Shown here: piece by piece, positions 20,988 through 32,044 of the stretch
Numbering within the stretch: position 1 is the stretch's first letter
Layout of the letters: each line of letters begins with the position of its first letter
Source of the DNA: Trichostrongylus colubriformis
Taxonomy: Eukaryota; Nematoda; Chromadorea; Rhabditida; Trichostrongylidae
Direction of reading: 5' to 3'
DNA length: 64,000 nt
Assembly (NCBI GenBank): GCA_963978905.1
Contig: OZ022258.1
Coordinates: forward strand, 52,064,591-52,128,590
Translations under genes and position numbers: made by a program
Notes under the pieces: generated by a model
Database searches by the model: none
Told to the model about the DNA's origin: nothing
What the model saw: only the letters and a program-made list of their open reading frames with translations

Positions 20988-22572
20988 CAGTAGCGCTTAA
21001 AAGTATTCGGCCAAATGGTTTTTCACTTGGGTTTCTCACTTATATTTTTGCGGCTGGACCGATCTAATTGTAAGAGAAATTTTAGTATGTTGTACTTGGA
21101 GACACTGCATACTAAATCTACCATTTCCACTTTGAACTGGACATTTTCCAAACCAATATTGACGTTTTTCAAACCACCTAAAACACTTTTCATAAAAAGT
21201 CGAACGTTTTTCATATCACCAGGGACGATTTTTAAACCCCATTAGACTTTTTTCAAACCACCCAGAGCATTTTTCGAATCAAAATGGATGTTTTCCAATT
21301 AAAGTCGGACAACTTTCCATGAGCAGTTCTGAATGTTCTGATGATAAGCGTAAATACAAAACACATTGTCAAATGGTAGAACCCCTCGACGAATAGCCGC
21401 ATTTCAAAAAGAATTGCCGCGTCAAGCGCGCGAAATAACACGGCGTCTTCACTTTCGTAATACCTTCAGTTGTGACGAGACTGCTGTCCAGTCTACTTCA
21501 CGAGCTTCCATGAGCAGCAAGGAGAGCTCGATTTCTGGTGAGCGGCGACGTTACAAGCAGACGACCTTGGCGCAGAAGGGAATCCTCGTCAAGATTGTAC
21601 AAGTGGACGGAAAATCAATCCATGAAGCCGCTTATGTCGCTGGAGTTAGCGAGAGTACGGCAAGGAATATCATCTGTGCGTACAGGAAGGAAGAAGCCAT
21701 TGTCCAGCGTAGCTGTGGAGGAAACAAAAGGTCCAAGCTGACCGCGGAGATGCTGCAGTGCATTGTAAAGATTGTGGAGCAGAATCCAGAAGATACCTTG
21801 CGGAAGATTCAGGAACGGCTGAAGGAAGTGAACATCGAGTTGGCCGTTTCTTCGGTTTTCAACGCCCTAAGAAAGTTGAAGATTAAACTGAAGAAATGTC
21901 ACTATGAATTGGACCGAGTCAACATGATGAACATTGCGGCTGCTGCGGCAGGGCAACCCTTTAGTAACTGAACGCGTTTTAATAATCTGTTTACTTTTTT
22001 TGAAAAAACTGTATTTGTTTTCGTCATATTGTATCAAGAGTACACTATAAAGTTCAAGAAGAAACCCAAATAAACAAAAAAAATAAAAAAACAACAAATG
22101 AAAAACGTCCATGTTGATGAAAGACGTCTTTTTTTGATTTGAAAAACGTTCCATTTAATTTTAACAATGTCCCAGGTGGTTTGAAAAACGTCTGATACGA
22201 TTTAAAAAATGTCCCAGGTGTTTTGAAAAGTATCCAGTTTAAACTGGAGGTGGTTATACTATTTTGGCGCTCAACGGTGTAAGTTATGTGGTTAAATGCA
22301 ATTTTTTGTTTTTGGAATGCCATCCCTATGTCGTCCCGCTGTGCCGCTTTCATCGAAAGTCGTGGTCTTTCTACAAAATATTGACCTTTTTCTTTTTTAT
22401 GGTCTTGCAGTAAATTCTTGTAAAAAACAATGAAAAGGGTCAAGCGGCACAAGTATAAGGAAATGTTGACAATAGGTTCAGGCACCACATATTAAAATTT
22501 TTCCAATTTGGTCAAGCAGAAAAAAAAGTTATGACAAAATAGTGTTTGGCCGAATACTTTTGAGCGCTACTG
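20988..22572 (+). mobile_element. 1585-bp Tc1/mariner-type element with subterminal inverted arrays
   Basis: The terminal inverted repeats are CAGTAGCGCTTAAAAGTATT (left) and CAGTAGCGCTCAAAAGTATT (right, reversed), continuing CGGCCAAA. TA flanks both ends (20986-20987 and 22573-22574). Inside each end lies a short tandem array of A/T-rich units of about 35-40 bp (about 21125-21310 and 22085-22240). The two arrays are in inverted orientation: gacgtttttcaaaccacc on the left and ggtggtttgaaaaacgtc on the right. Between them is the truncated transposase at 21366-21971. The element is defective because no catalytic domain is present. Confidence 0.85.
21366..21971 (+). pseudogene. truncated Tc1-like transposase, DNA-binding part only
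   Basis: The frame is 201 codons. Residues from about 50 to 185 form a helix-turn-helix/paired-like DNA-binding region, with landmarks VQVDGKSIHEAAYVAGVSES (first helix-turn-helix) and RSKLTAEMLQCIVKIVEQNP leading into a second (LRKIQERLKE, then LAVSSVFNALRKLKIKLKKC). In the family this is followed by the DDE catalytic domain. Here the frame ends soon after YELDRVN and the next 600 bp are A/T-rich repeats. The catalytic half was therefore lost while the DNA-binding half stayed open. It could be translated as a DNA-binding fragment, but there is no evidence for that. Confidence 0.8.
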
Positions 22573-22574
22573 TA

Positions 22575-23800
22575 CATGTGACTCAAAAAACGGCGGCACC
22601 TCCCGCTTTCCCTAACTTATGTACTTAGAAATGTTGCTGAATCACCATGGGCCAGGCACTAGATCGATGGACTCCCTGACCATCGACCATCGGAACTTCT
22701 TGAGTTTATCTCTCTGGGAGGCAAGGGGGAAATTTCTGTAAAGAAAGTCTGAGCAACCTTCAAGCAAATGTGCTAACCACAGCGGGAGTGCTCTCTCCGT
22801 CCATAAGGATCTGGTAGAACGGTCCAAGCTCCCCCGGTCTCGAGGATTATGAATATGTCATTGGCTCAGAGGTGACGAGGTGGAACACTTCGTGACTTCA
22901 GGGTTGGAACATGCCTTATGTTTCTATGGAATGCCCTCACAAAATTCCTTTTTTTATGAATTTATGCATTCTGGCCCGGAATTTCTGAAAGTGATTAAGG
23001 TGAACAACATTTCTTAGTGCTTGTTTCTGATGGCTCTGCCACGAGATTCTCAGGTGAAATGCTTATCACGGCCAACGCTTTCGACCTTTCCGTCGCTCTT
23101 AAAGGCACTGAATTTCACCGCTAGAATGCAGCAGCGCTACACTCGGTTAGTACATCAGTAGCGAATCACTAATTACATCAATTGTTACAAATGACATCTC
23201 TTCAACGGACAACTCGGGAGGCCAGTGTATGCAGTTCGAAGTGATGCGAATGTGATGCTAATACACACCAACCTTTGGATTCTGGTTTTTCCATCGATTA
23301 TCGCTTCTAACCTTGAATGCTCGTTACGTAATGGTCATAACTTGCATGTTCTCTTTCTTTAAACCGCTTTCGGTTTCTTTAAGTTGAATTGTTTCTGCGT
23401 ATGCTTTGGTTTGTACATCGTGTTATATGAATATTGTCGAGGACAAGCATGTGGTGCCTTGATTTCGGTGTTTGTGTTGCTCTGGTGTTGACGATAAACA
23501 AAAAATACTAGCAAAGAACTGAAACTACTCGAAGGCACCGTATGAGATAATTCTGGTAGATTTAGGCGGCGTGGATTTGGAAATATATTGCTCGACAATG
23601 CAACAGCAAGGAGAAGACGGATCGGAGTGGTCAAGAGCCCCCTCTCATGATAGAAAAGGGATCGCATAGGGGTAATGCGGCACAGCCATACAGTTGTGAA
23701 TTGTCCTTCAATGATCAGCGAGATCACTACAGAGTTCAGACATCAGCCAGCGAATTAGGGATGAATGTATTCTTTTCATGAAGTTTCTTTGCACACAAGT
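22575..23800. other. no gene seen; one dispersed repeat
   Basis: About 23190-23300 is a diverged copy of 60790-60905, sharing caacggacaactcgg, gatgcgaatgtgatgc and tctggttttt. A 122-codon minus-strand frame (23359-23727) has no recognisable domain and I do not call it. Confidence 0.5.
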
Positions 23801-23801
23801 A

Positions 23802-23930
23802 TCAACAAAATCCACAAGTTTTTGCACAGCGTTTTTTCGTGACTATAGCGATGAGTGTTTGCATTGAGTGGCAAAGCCCTTTTCTCTTCATGGATTGACA
23901 TCCTGCTGTCGCTGCACCATCTTCACATCC
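23802..23930 (-). pseudogene. orphan ShKT-domain exon
   Basis: This exon was found by reading the minus strand. After a ccctcctttcag acceptor it stays open for 42 codons with six cysteines (C2, C11, C20, C35, C39 and C42) and the same ending, AKTCGFC-stop, as the other two ShKT exons. The flanking intron is also homologous: aatagtgatcaatc, acgctttcgttgtcaagtag and agttcttccgaacacc recur at about 25710-25760. No signal-peptide exon of the MRVLFF type is visible between it and the next ShKT gene upstream (25504-26919). It is therefore an orphan exon, an alternative last exon of that upstream gene, or part of a gene whose first exon I cannot recognise. Confidence 0.6.
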
Positions 23931-24070
23931 CTGAAAGGAGGGGATCTTTGATAGGATCTTTGTTGTGGTGGCTTGGAACTTTTCTCGAAATAGTGATCAA
24001 TCTCACGCTTTCGTTGTCAAGTAGTTCTTCCGAACACCTTCTATCGGTATCATTCTTAGAGAGATCGTGA

Positions 24071-24420
24071 ACGGAAAATGAGTTTCTCTGTTACCCATGC
24101 ATTCATATCGTATTTATCGATAAGAGCCACATCCAAAGTTTCACGCAAAGAAGTAGGAGCCCGGCTGAGATCCTACTCTTCAAAATGGTGGCCGATGGGG
24201 CGAGGCTATAAAATGATTCCCCCTAGTCATTAGCAATGATGGAGGACGAAGTGGGACTGTTCATGTAACTTAGCCACATGGTAACTGTTCCCACCATGTG
24301 GCTTCGACCGCGGCTTACATCGGGGTGGACATTTTCCGCCCCGTCGTAAGCCGCGGTCGGAGCCGCATGGTCCTTTCTTTGGGGCTGGGGCTCCGCCCCT
24401 CCATTACCTTCGATGATGAC
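24071..24420. mobile_element. AGGAATCGT-family MITE, diverged copy
   Basis: The left arm reads gtgaacggaaaatgagtttc and continues with ctgttaccca and aaagtttcacgcaaag. The core contains a strong hairpin, cgaccgcggcttac (about 24306) against gtaagccgcggtcg (about 24348). The copy lies at the same relative place behind the orphan ShKT exon as the copy at 25785-26240 lies behind its ShKT exon. It was probably duplicated together with that exon. Confidence 0.55.
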
Positions 24421-24424
24421 AATA

Positions 24425-25500
24425 GAATATGCTAATACCAATGCGAACAAAACGTAAGCAAAATCATAAGCCAGTCCGAAATAAGTAATGTAACTATTAT
24501 AGTAGTAAAAAGCATTAGAATAGTAAAAGGAGCAAAATTTTGGCATAACCCGGCTCTGTAAGAGCAACATAAGTAAGATAATCAGGTTGACAGCATCGCA
24601 TATTCAGCTGACGGACAACGAATGTGATTTCAATGCACCACCAATATGTATTTTAAAAATGTACGCAGTCAAAAGTCAAGCCTAGGATATGTGCAAAAAA
24701 TATTTTCGTTAATAGGTTTCCCTTGCACTGCGTTCTTGAGCGGGATTCACGCAATGATCCATACAACGATATTTGAAAATGTGGTTGATTTGGTGGTGAC
24801 GAAGTGGAATACAGTGTTAAGCTCCTAGAACAAGTGAAAGATCAGTGCCAAATCCTGACTTTACTTTTCCAACAGCTGCTCCTCAACCAGCTTTTATCAC
24901 GATCATCGAACCAGTAGTGGAACCTACTTCATATTCTTTGATAAAATAGCCTTCAACAGCGAAAGCAAATGCGGAATCTACTTCCTCTCTCTTGATCATT
25001 GAAAATGGCTTCAAATTTGTGGACTACCCTTCGCGAGAAACGCAAGAAACGCAATAAATTTAATAGGTTACTGGCCTAGAATACCTGAGGCATCTTTCCA
25101 GCGGTCCTTCGTCGATGCCCAAGGTTTCTGCGGCGGAATGAGGCTTCATCCAGTTACCGTAATTATGGTGTGGCCGAAGACGTGCGATCTTTGACGATTT
25201 TATGCCTTATTTTTCATGATAAATTTCGCATCGTTGCTGGCTTAGTGACTCAGTTTTTGCCCAGTCGCATGCAGATCAACCACTTTTGGACACAACCACA
25301 GATATCTGGCACGTAAGCATCGCATCACACGCCGCATGCGGCGGTGAAAACCCCCTTCCTTAAGACATGCACCCGTTCGGATGGCCCAAACGTCGTTGAG
25401 GATCACTGAGATCACTTTAAAGTGCAGATAACAGCCTAGCCCAATAAGGATAAATGTCATTTTTTCACGACATTTCTTTGCAGCGTTTATTAGAATACAA
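24425..25500. other. no gene seen
   Basis: No recognisable coding region, signal-peptide exon or repeat with visible ends was found here. The interval between the orphan ShKT exon and the next ShKT gene was searched specifically for an MRVLFF-type leader. Confidence 0.5.
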
Positions 25501-25503
25501 GTA

Positions 25504-26919
25504 TCAGCAAAATCCACACGTTTTTGCACAGTAATTTTTCATGAGAAGGGCGACGAGTGATCCCTTTGCGTGACAATGCCCACGTTTCTTCATGAATTCA
25601 CATCCTTCCGTCATTTCTGCACCATTTTTGCACTCCTGGAAAGAGTAATTGTCCAATAGGATTTCTGTTATGGTGGCCGGGGAGTGTTCCTCCCGTAAGT
25701 ATGAAACGAAATAGTGATCAATCCCACGCCTTCGTAAGCAAGTAGTTCCTCCGAACACCATTCATTGGTATCATTCTTGACAACATCGTTCACGGAACAT
25801 GAACTTCTCAGTTACCCATATATTCATGTTGCATTTGCCTAATGAGGGCCAAATGCAGGTTTCACGCGAAAAAAGTGGGAATCTGGCTGATATACAGCTC
25901 CTCAAGGTGGCAGTTAGGGGGGGGGGGTGCTTCAGAATAATTCCTGCTCCGTGATCCGCGACGGTCCAAGACAAAGAGCAGGATTGCTTATGTAATTTTC
26001 TGTTCCCACCATGCGTCTCCGACCGCGGCGGACGACGAGGCAGATATTTTATCTGGAGCCCCGCCCCCTCGATCACCATTTTGGGGAGCTGCATCCTAGC
26101 CGGATTCTCACTTTTTTTTTGCGTGAAAGTCTGCATGCGGCCCTCATTAGGCAAACACCTCATAAAGGAGGCTCGTGTTTTGTGTGGTGGGAGGGGGGGG
26201 GGGGGCAGACATTTTGCTGGAAGATAATATCTGGGGTTGGCAGGCATGGAGCTCGCTAAATCTTACGGAGACTTTTCATTCCTTCAGCGCAATGCTAAAC
26301 ACTCCTTCCACACCTGGAGCGTCGGTAGAGAAACATCTATGGAGCCGCAGCCATTCTTCGTCAAAGGGTACATGAGACTACCGTTTGTGAAGCAACCTCG
26401 GAAACAATCTAAGCATTAACCCATCCTAAAACGGTGGATTCGTGCACGCAACTGTTTTCAGAGTCAGGCATCCCTGACACCTCAGCTATGCCTCAGAACA
26501 TATAGAGTACCTCTGAAAAGGGCAATTGATTCCCGCCCACGGATTAAGCTGCAACTTCAAACTGAATAACACAAGAATATTTTAGAAGTGGAGCGATGCC
26601 TAGTAACGTTGAATCACATCCAGCTGGCAGTGTGGTTGTTCAATCAGTACCCTTTCTGTGGAAGCATGAAACCTTCACTATGGACACGGCTCCTACAGGT
26701 TATGTGGCTCTATGGGGTGAGTCTTCGTGTCCTTACAATTCTAAGTGAAACTAGTGAATTCCAGGTGTATCAACTATATGCCTCTTTTATTATACTATGC
26801 TTATATTCCTGCGACAGTATTCAGCATATGAAGTGAAAGATTCAATTTACCTTCACCCCTGACTGGAAGGAGCTATAGACTAGCACAAACAGACATAGTG
26901 CGAAGAACAACACTCGCAT
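25504..26919 (-). CDS. small secreted ShKT-domain protein, paralogue 2
   Basis: Exon 1 (26919-26851) encodes a 23-residue leader, MRVLFFALCLFVLVYSSFQS plus three residues, before a gtaaat donor. A TTTTTCAG acceptor lies 22 nt before the ATG, as in the gene at 14512-16886. The last exon (25635-25504) follows a ttactctttccag acceptor and encodes 43 residues with cysteines at 2, 12, 21, 36, 40 and 43, ending AKTCGFC-stop. It is exactly the length of the first paralogue's exon. The minimal product is about 66 aa: signal peptide plus one ShKT domain, secreted. The 1.2-kb intron contains a MITE (25785-26240) and poly-G runs. An extra internal exon cannot be excluded without transcripts. Confidence 0.7.
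25785..26240. mobile_element. AGGAATCGT-family MITE in the ShKT intron
   Basis: The left arm (atcgttcacggaacatgaac, then gttacccata, gcatttgcctaatgaggg and tttcacgcgaaaa) recurs inverted at about 26085-26180 (ttgcgtgaaagtctgcatgc, then gccctcattaggcaa). The core carries the family motif tgcgtctccgaccgcggcgg (about 26010). Poly-G and poly-C runs of 10 bases or more mark both sides. There is no coding capacity. Confidence 0.6.
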
Positions 26920-27039
26920 TGGGGAATCACACGGTAGTGCTCTGAAAAAGGCAATTGGTTTCTCGGTACTGCTCTCAACTGAGGGTTGCATATTCAACCG
27001 ACGATGACAAACATCCACATGGCTTTCAAGCAAAACTAG

Positions 27040-27155
27040 TTCAGAGGAATCGTGCACGAGAAAATGGGTTTCTCTGTCAACCACATATTTATGTTATATG
27101 TGCCTAATAAGAGCCGCATGCAAGCTTTCACGTGAAAAGTAAGAAATCCGGCTAA
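27040..27155. mobile_element. AGGAATCGT-family MITE, single arm
   Basis: One arm only: aggaatcgtgcacgagaaaa, then gggtttctctgtcaa, gtgcctaataagagcc and ctttcacgtgaaaag. It lies about 120 bp upstream of the ATG of the ShKT gene at 25504-26919, so it is part of that gene's 5' flank. Confidence 0.6.
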
Positions 27156-27159
27156 CAAG

Positions 27160-27319
27160 GAAAGGCTCCCGGGTCACTGTGGCCATTCAAGATGAGTTGT
27201 ACATGTTCCTATGTAGTTTCAAGCGGGTATCTCAAATCTGCCCTCCAAATCTGCTAAACGATTCTGGGAGTGGAGTTATAGAGGTTTTTCTGAGCAGACA
27301 ATACTATTGCGCGGTAAGT
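27160..27319. other. no feature seen
   Basis: Short spacer between the MITE arm and the dispersed repeat at 27320. No gene or repeat is recognised. Confidence 0.4.
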
Positions 27320-27545
27320 TCAGGAGCCCATAGCGCGCGAGTCAGTCGTTCTCGTGCAAAACCAGTAAGTTTTTCGTGTTCAGGGAATGAAATTATCCCA
27401 AGGGTCAAGTTTTCAGCTAATTTGAGAATTTAGTCAAATTTCGGAAAAATTCATGGGCTTATGGGCTGGCTACCCATTCAACAAAGGAGCAGTCGCTGAC
27501 CCTTGCCGAGAAAATACCCTTATTTGACGCCTGTTACGTACATTT
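27320..27545. repeat. dispersed repeat, copy near 27.4 kb
   Basis: This is a direct repeat of 31805-32042. Shared landmarks in order are ttcggaaaaattca, a gaaggag or aaaggag word, gttgaccctt or gctgaccctt, and cttatttgacgc. A third, more diverged relative is at about 29524-29730 (agcgcacgaaggagg, then tcgtgttcagg). Function and family are unknown. Confidence 0.6.
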
Positions 27546-27969
27546 TTGTCATGAACATATGTAATAGATATGTCTAGATTATCTTTGTTCAGGTTGCACG
27601 ATTTTTTTGTAGAAAATAAAATTCAGAAACCACTACTTACCCCTCGGCACCCCTAATTTTTCGAATTTGGGCCAAAAACTCGATATGGCTGAAAATTCGC
27701 ACAGAGGGGTAAAGCGAGCCCCTGAGTGCGAATATCATAGTCGTTTTACGCAACAACGCCTAATTCCCCACAATCGCAGAATAATCGGGTAATAAAAATG
27801 GGCAGGATGTTCAATTACCCAGAAAAGAACGAACCTCTCCATATTACTCATCAGTGGGGTGGGGGGGGGGGGGGGGGGAGGCGCGGAATGCTTTAATAAA
27901 GCGTAAAACCATTCTACACACGTTTAGCAAACACTGGAAGCAAAAGCAAAACTTACTAAAAAAACAAAG

Positions 27970-28045
27970 GCATGTACAGCAAGGATTCAAACTCTCATGC
28001 CCCAAATTGTAGCCCTACACCTTACCAGCTGTTCCATCCGATGCT
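27970..28045 (-). repeat. tRNA-like (SINE-head) sequence
   Basis: On the minus strand, an A-box-like word (gatggaacagctgg) is followed about 40 bp later by a B-box-like word (gagtttgaatcc). The same organisation at 30140-30220 has better matches. No complete cloverleaf is convincing, so this looks like the head of a tRNA-derived SINE and not a tRNA gene. Confidence 0.3.
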
Positions 28046-28049
28046 CGTG

Positions 28050-28845
28050 AGCCTCCCTTGTTAGTGCCTTGTCATCCCTTATTTGAAATTGCTGCGCTCA
28101 AGGGACGGCTCCCATCCAATGTCCACGCGGAAGTTTTTTTTTTCAATGAAGAAGGATTTTTGAGGGACCAAGTTTGGTCACGGAGAATTATGGTCTATGA
28201 AAATTTTTTGAAGCCAAAAAGGGTGTTCGCTCCATTTAGCTGCTTTTGAAGATCAAGAGTTAATTCACATTTTTTATTTATAAGTCTCGACCAAGGCGAC
28301 TTTATAGCTCTTTGGAAATCTACGGAAATATAGAATTATACAAGGGCTAAGGGATGGTACGGTAGTCCGATAAAAAACATTGTTACAAGCCAAAAGACTA
28401 AACCAGGAATTCCTCGCAATGAATAAATCGTGCGTTTATATAAATGAGAAACGGAATGTGCACCATGCGGAATTCAGTGTATCTTATATGCATATGTATT
28501 TTGAGAAATTTTTTTTGGAAAATAGAACGTATAAAGGAATACGAATTCTCATGCTTTTATCCATCTTGCATGATAATACATATGATAATGCAATAAGACG
28601 CGAATAAGAATGAATTTTTACATTTTTAGTGCGGTCCGAAATAGAAACGATGATTCACGCAAAACCTTCATTTAACTCGTAAACAATAAAAAATCGGATT
28701 TCGCCTAATTCATGGGCACTTCAGCACGCTTTTATTCTGGAATGGTAAATGCATTCTATAGCGCATACATATGACCGATAAAACTGGAAAGGCATCTCAT
28801 GCCATTTTTTCTGTTGACATGTTTTGTTTGTGGAATGTTTGTGCA
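28050..28845. other. no gene seen; A/T-rich
   Basis: Short open frames only, none recognisable. No repeat with visible ends. Confidence 0.5.
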
Positions 28846-28849
28846 ATAT

Positions 28850-29230
28850 AAAAGCATACGACATATAAAACGCCTTGTCTCTCTGTATGTCTGTACGTCC
28901 ATCCGTCCGTCTGTGCGCCTGTCACGAATCTAGGCATTACGTGATAAACACTTTGTTGAGATGGGGACAAGGGATTGGGAGGGTAGGTGGACAAGCTACA
29001 CTAGAATGTTGCATCTGCGAAATCAGCGATGAGTTCTGAAAGACACGGAAGCGGGTCACGCCCAGTGGGCGGAGCGCACTCTTAATAGGCGTTCCCTACA
29101 ACAATAATTCATAACTCGGTTCCAGCACGGAATACACACTAGTGAAAATCGATAGAGGTCCCAGGTTTTTTTGAACATAATGGAAGCGAGTGGAGAACCG
29201 CCCACAATGGGCTGAGCGTGTCGGTAGTCG
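28850..29230 (+). repeat. composite element, copy E
   Basis: ACATATAAAACGCCTTGTCT is followed by a GTCY microsatellite (ctgtatgtctgtacgtcc, then atccgtccgtctgtgc) and gtcacgaatc, then gagatggggacaagg. Downstream are two copies of the near-palindrome seen in the A array, cgcccagtgggcggagcg (about 29048) and cgcccacaatgggctgagcg (about 29200), spaced about 150 bp. This ties the A, C and E copies to one family. Confidence 0.55.
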
Positions 29231-29289
29231 GATCATATGTACTCACTGCAAAAATTGCAATACCATTTAGAATTGTTCAGAAAACTGGG

Positions 29290-30570
29290 AGAAAAGTGAA
29301 AGTGGTCACGAGGAAGGTCTTCCAACTCATGACGCGCTTTTTGAAAGCTGATTTTTGCATGTATGGGGGTACGTACAAGAATCGTATAACTGATGTCCAT
29401 TTTTGCTGAGCGGCCCCACGAATGCCAAAAAATGGGTTGATGATTCGATCCCCAATGAGGACAAATTTTTGCACTCTACTGCCAGTTTTCAGCAAGTTCG
29501 GCAGTCCAATTTTTTTGACTTTTTAGCGCTCATAGCGCACGAAGGAGGCGTTTTTGCGTGAAACGGATTAGATATTCGTGTTCAGGTGGTCGAACTACCC
29601 TCAGGTGTAAGTTTCCAGCCCAATCGAAGTTTTGAGCCAAATTCGAATTTTGAGCTGGGCATTGGTATACCTTCGACTGCACTTTCAACGAAGGAGACGT
29701 CGTATCACTTGTCAAGAAATCCTGACTATTTCTCTTGCTTGATGCTTGATTGGCAAAGTAATAACGATAGGCATCCATGCTGTGCATATTCCACTGATTT
29801 TCAGCGATTTTGTTAGTCAATCGCTTCTACAAATAGAAAGGACACCATGTATCCATGACCAAACGTCTTTCTCGAAGTTAGGGTCAAAGTTTGGAATTGG
29901 CTAGAAATGTATCCCCAAGGGTAGTTTGACCCCCTGAACACGAATATGGCACTCATCTTGGGCGAAATCGCGAATTTCGAGCGCTACGGGCATTCATGTG
30001 TCCAAAAAGTCACATCACCAAATTCACTGAAAATTCGTAAACAGAGTCATTTCGGCATTCTGTCAACGAAAATCATAGTCATTTGGCATAAACAGACATA
30101 TATGAAGATGAAAAAGTGAAGGCAAAACAAATGCAAAACTTCGGCAGGGCTGAGACCCGAACCTTCAACCCATACCTTTCGACCGTTTGATAGTCCATCG
30201 TCGTATCCAATGGGCCATCCGATCACTGCATCATACACACATCGGGGAACTGTTGTGAAACTGCTGCACACTTTTAGTACATGGTGGAGGTAAGATCTTA
30301 TTTTTTCCCGTATTTGACTTTGTTTTGGATGTGAAATGGAAGAACACCTTTGGATCTGCACATGGTCAAGGTTACAAGGAGTATGCGTTACAATAAGTAG
30401 GTTAAAATCGCCTTTTCAGAAGAAATTTATTTTTACTCCGTTTTTGGTAATCGTAGGGTCGCTAAGCAAAAATGGAAGTTGGTTATATGTTTCATGTAGG
30501 CACCCCCATGTAATGGAAAAAACCGTTTCCCAAAACGCGTCATGACCTGAAAGACCTCCCTTGTCAGTAT
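29290..30570. repeat. element with inverted arms of about 140 bp
   Basis: A segment at about 29290-29440 (aggaaggtcttccaactcat, then gacgcgctttttgaaa, gtatgggggtacgtac and ccatttttgctgagcg) recurs as its reverse complement at about 30420-30570. The 1-kb interior includes a diverged copy of the 27320 repeat and a tRNA-like sequence. This could be an old TIR element or two inverted copies of a shorter repeat. Confidence 0.55.
30140..30220 (-). repeat. tRNA-derived SINE-like sequence
   Basis: On the minus strand, a good A box (TGGCCCATTGGA, 30217-30206) is followed by a B box (GGTTCGGGTCTC, 30163-30152). Their start-to-start distance is 54 bp, which is normal for a tRNA. The intervening anticodon-arm region does not fold cleanly, so I call it a tRNA-derived repeat and not a functional tRNA. 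Confidence 0.4.
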
Positions 30571-30574
30571 TAGC

Positions 30575-31800
30575 CGGAGCCGTGAGAGCTTTTTTAAAAC
30601 TCCCAAAACAGTTCCACATATACTAAAGGCATTTAGACGGATACCGATAAACGTACACACAACCAGAGTCACCTTCAAGCATAGCCAGCCGTATTTACGA
30701 TGTACGGTGTTTTTCCGCAGCACGTAATCACAATTTGAAATCGAACTCAGCGTTCAAAACTTGACACGCATGGTACATGCGCCCACCAACTGCTAGTTTC
30801 AACGCGGTGGTCACGTTGTGGAAGAAAAAGCTACGCAAAATTTTGTGTATTCCGGTTTTCGCCACTGATTTGGACTACACGACGTGCATCTGTGTCCATA
30901 TACGTTCAGGTGAATGGAGAACAATGACTGTTCAGCATAGTTGTCTTCTTATTTTAGGTCTGAACCACTTGGATTATTCTTGGAAGCAGATAACTGGAGA
31001 GAATGGGCTGAGTTGCGCGCGAGATTTGAAAAAAATTCAAATGGAAATACGTAAGTTCCCAGTGGGCAGTGGCAGTGAGCAAAAATCAAATGAAGCGCTC
31101 CAATAGTTTTACTCGAATAAAAATTAGGTTTTCAGATAGCTACATGTCTGATGCTTAGATAGATATGGCTAAGCAGCAACCGATATGATACGAATGTTTC
31201 GCGCATGTCTTAGTGAAAAGGAAAGGCGCACACACTGAAAGGATTTTTTTGTGAATTTCTATGGATATCTTCAAGGCAAAATCGTTGATGACAAGATACT
31301 ATAAACAATGGAGCAGGGTAGTTACATTATTAAATGAATCAATAATGAACTAAGAATGAACTAATATTGGAATAATAAAATTGAAATGTTTATTTGATTT
31401 ATCAGAACCGAATCACTCAAATACCATTCTGCGGAATGCTTTTATTTCACTCGCTTCAAGCCCATTCCGAGAGGCCTTACCAGGGAGGGCTTTCAAATTC
31501 CCATGTTACTTCGGATAAGGACCTCCACCGATCGATAGAGCTTGGACACTGATTACAACTGTGAAAACTAAAAGTGCTACAGGCTGTTCCGAAGCGAGTT
31601 AAGATGGGTCAAAGATTGTCATTGATATCTTATTGGCGAGGCACTTCAGCGCGGCCACTGCTGTACCAACAAGGACCTTCGTGGCTCACTGGTAATGTTC
31701 CGGAACTGCAGGATAGGGTTGGAGGGTTTGCTCTTGCCGGTGAAGGTTTTTTTCTGCACTTTGTGTTTCATTGTCTACATGTTTACCTGAATAAATAATA
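30575..31800. other. no gene seen
   Basis: Open frames are short (up to 109 codons at 30777-31106) and unrecognised. No repeat with visible ends was found. Confidence 0.45.
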
Positions 31801-31804
31801 CTAT

Positions 31805-32042
31805 TACATGGTGCGTTCGGAAGCCCGTACTGCGCGAGCCAGTCGCTGTCGTGCAAAAACAATGTAACTTTAGTGTTCAGAAAATCAAATTACCCCGAGG
31901 TACAAGTTTCCATCCAATTTGAGAACTTGATCAATTTCGGAAAAATTCACGGGCTATTGGGTGGCAACGCATTGAACGAAGGAGAAGTTGTTGACCCTTA
32001 TCGAGGGAATGCACTTATTTGACGCTTGTAACGAAGCGAATG
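31805..32042. repeat. dispersed repeat, copy near 31.9 kb
   Basis: Direct copy of 27320-27545, with ttcggaaaaattcacgggct and cttatttgacgcttgtaacg as clear landmarks. No termini are visible. Confidence 0.6.
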
Positions 32043-32044
32043 CT

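Noticed and set aside
30140..30220. Functional tRNA gene
   Set aside because: A and B boxes are present, but the acceptor and anticodon stems do not pair cleanly. It is kept only as a SINE-like repeat.
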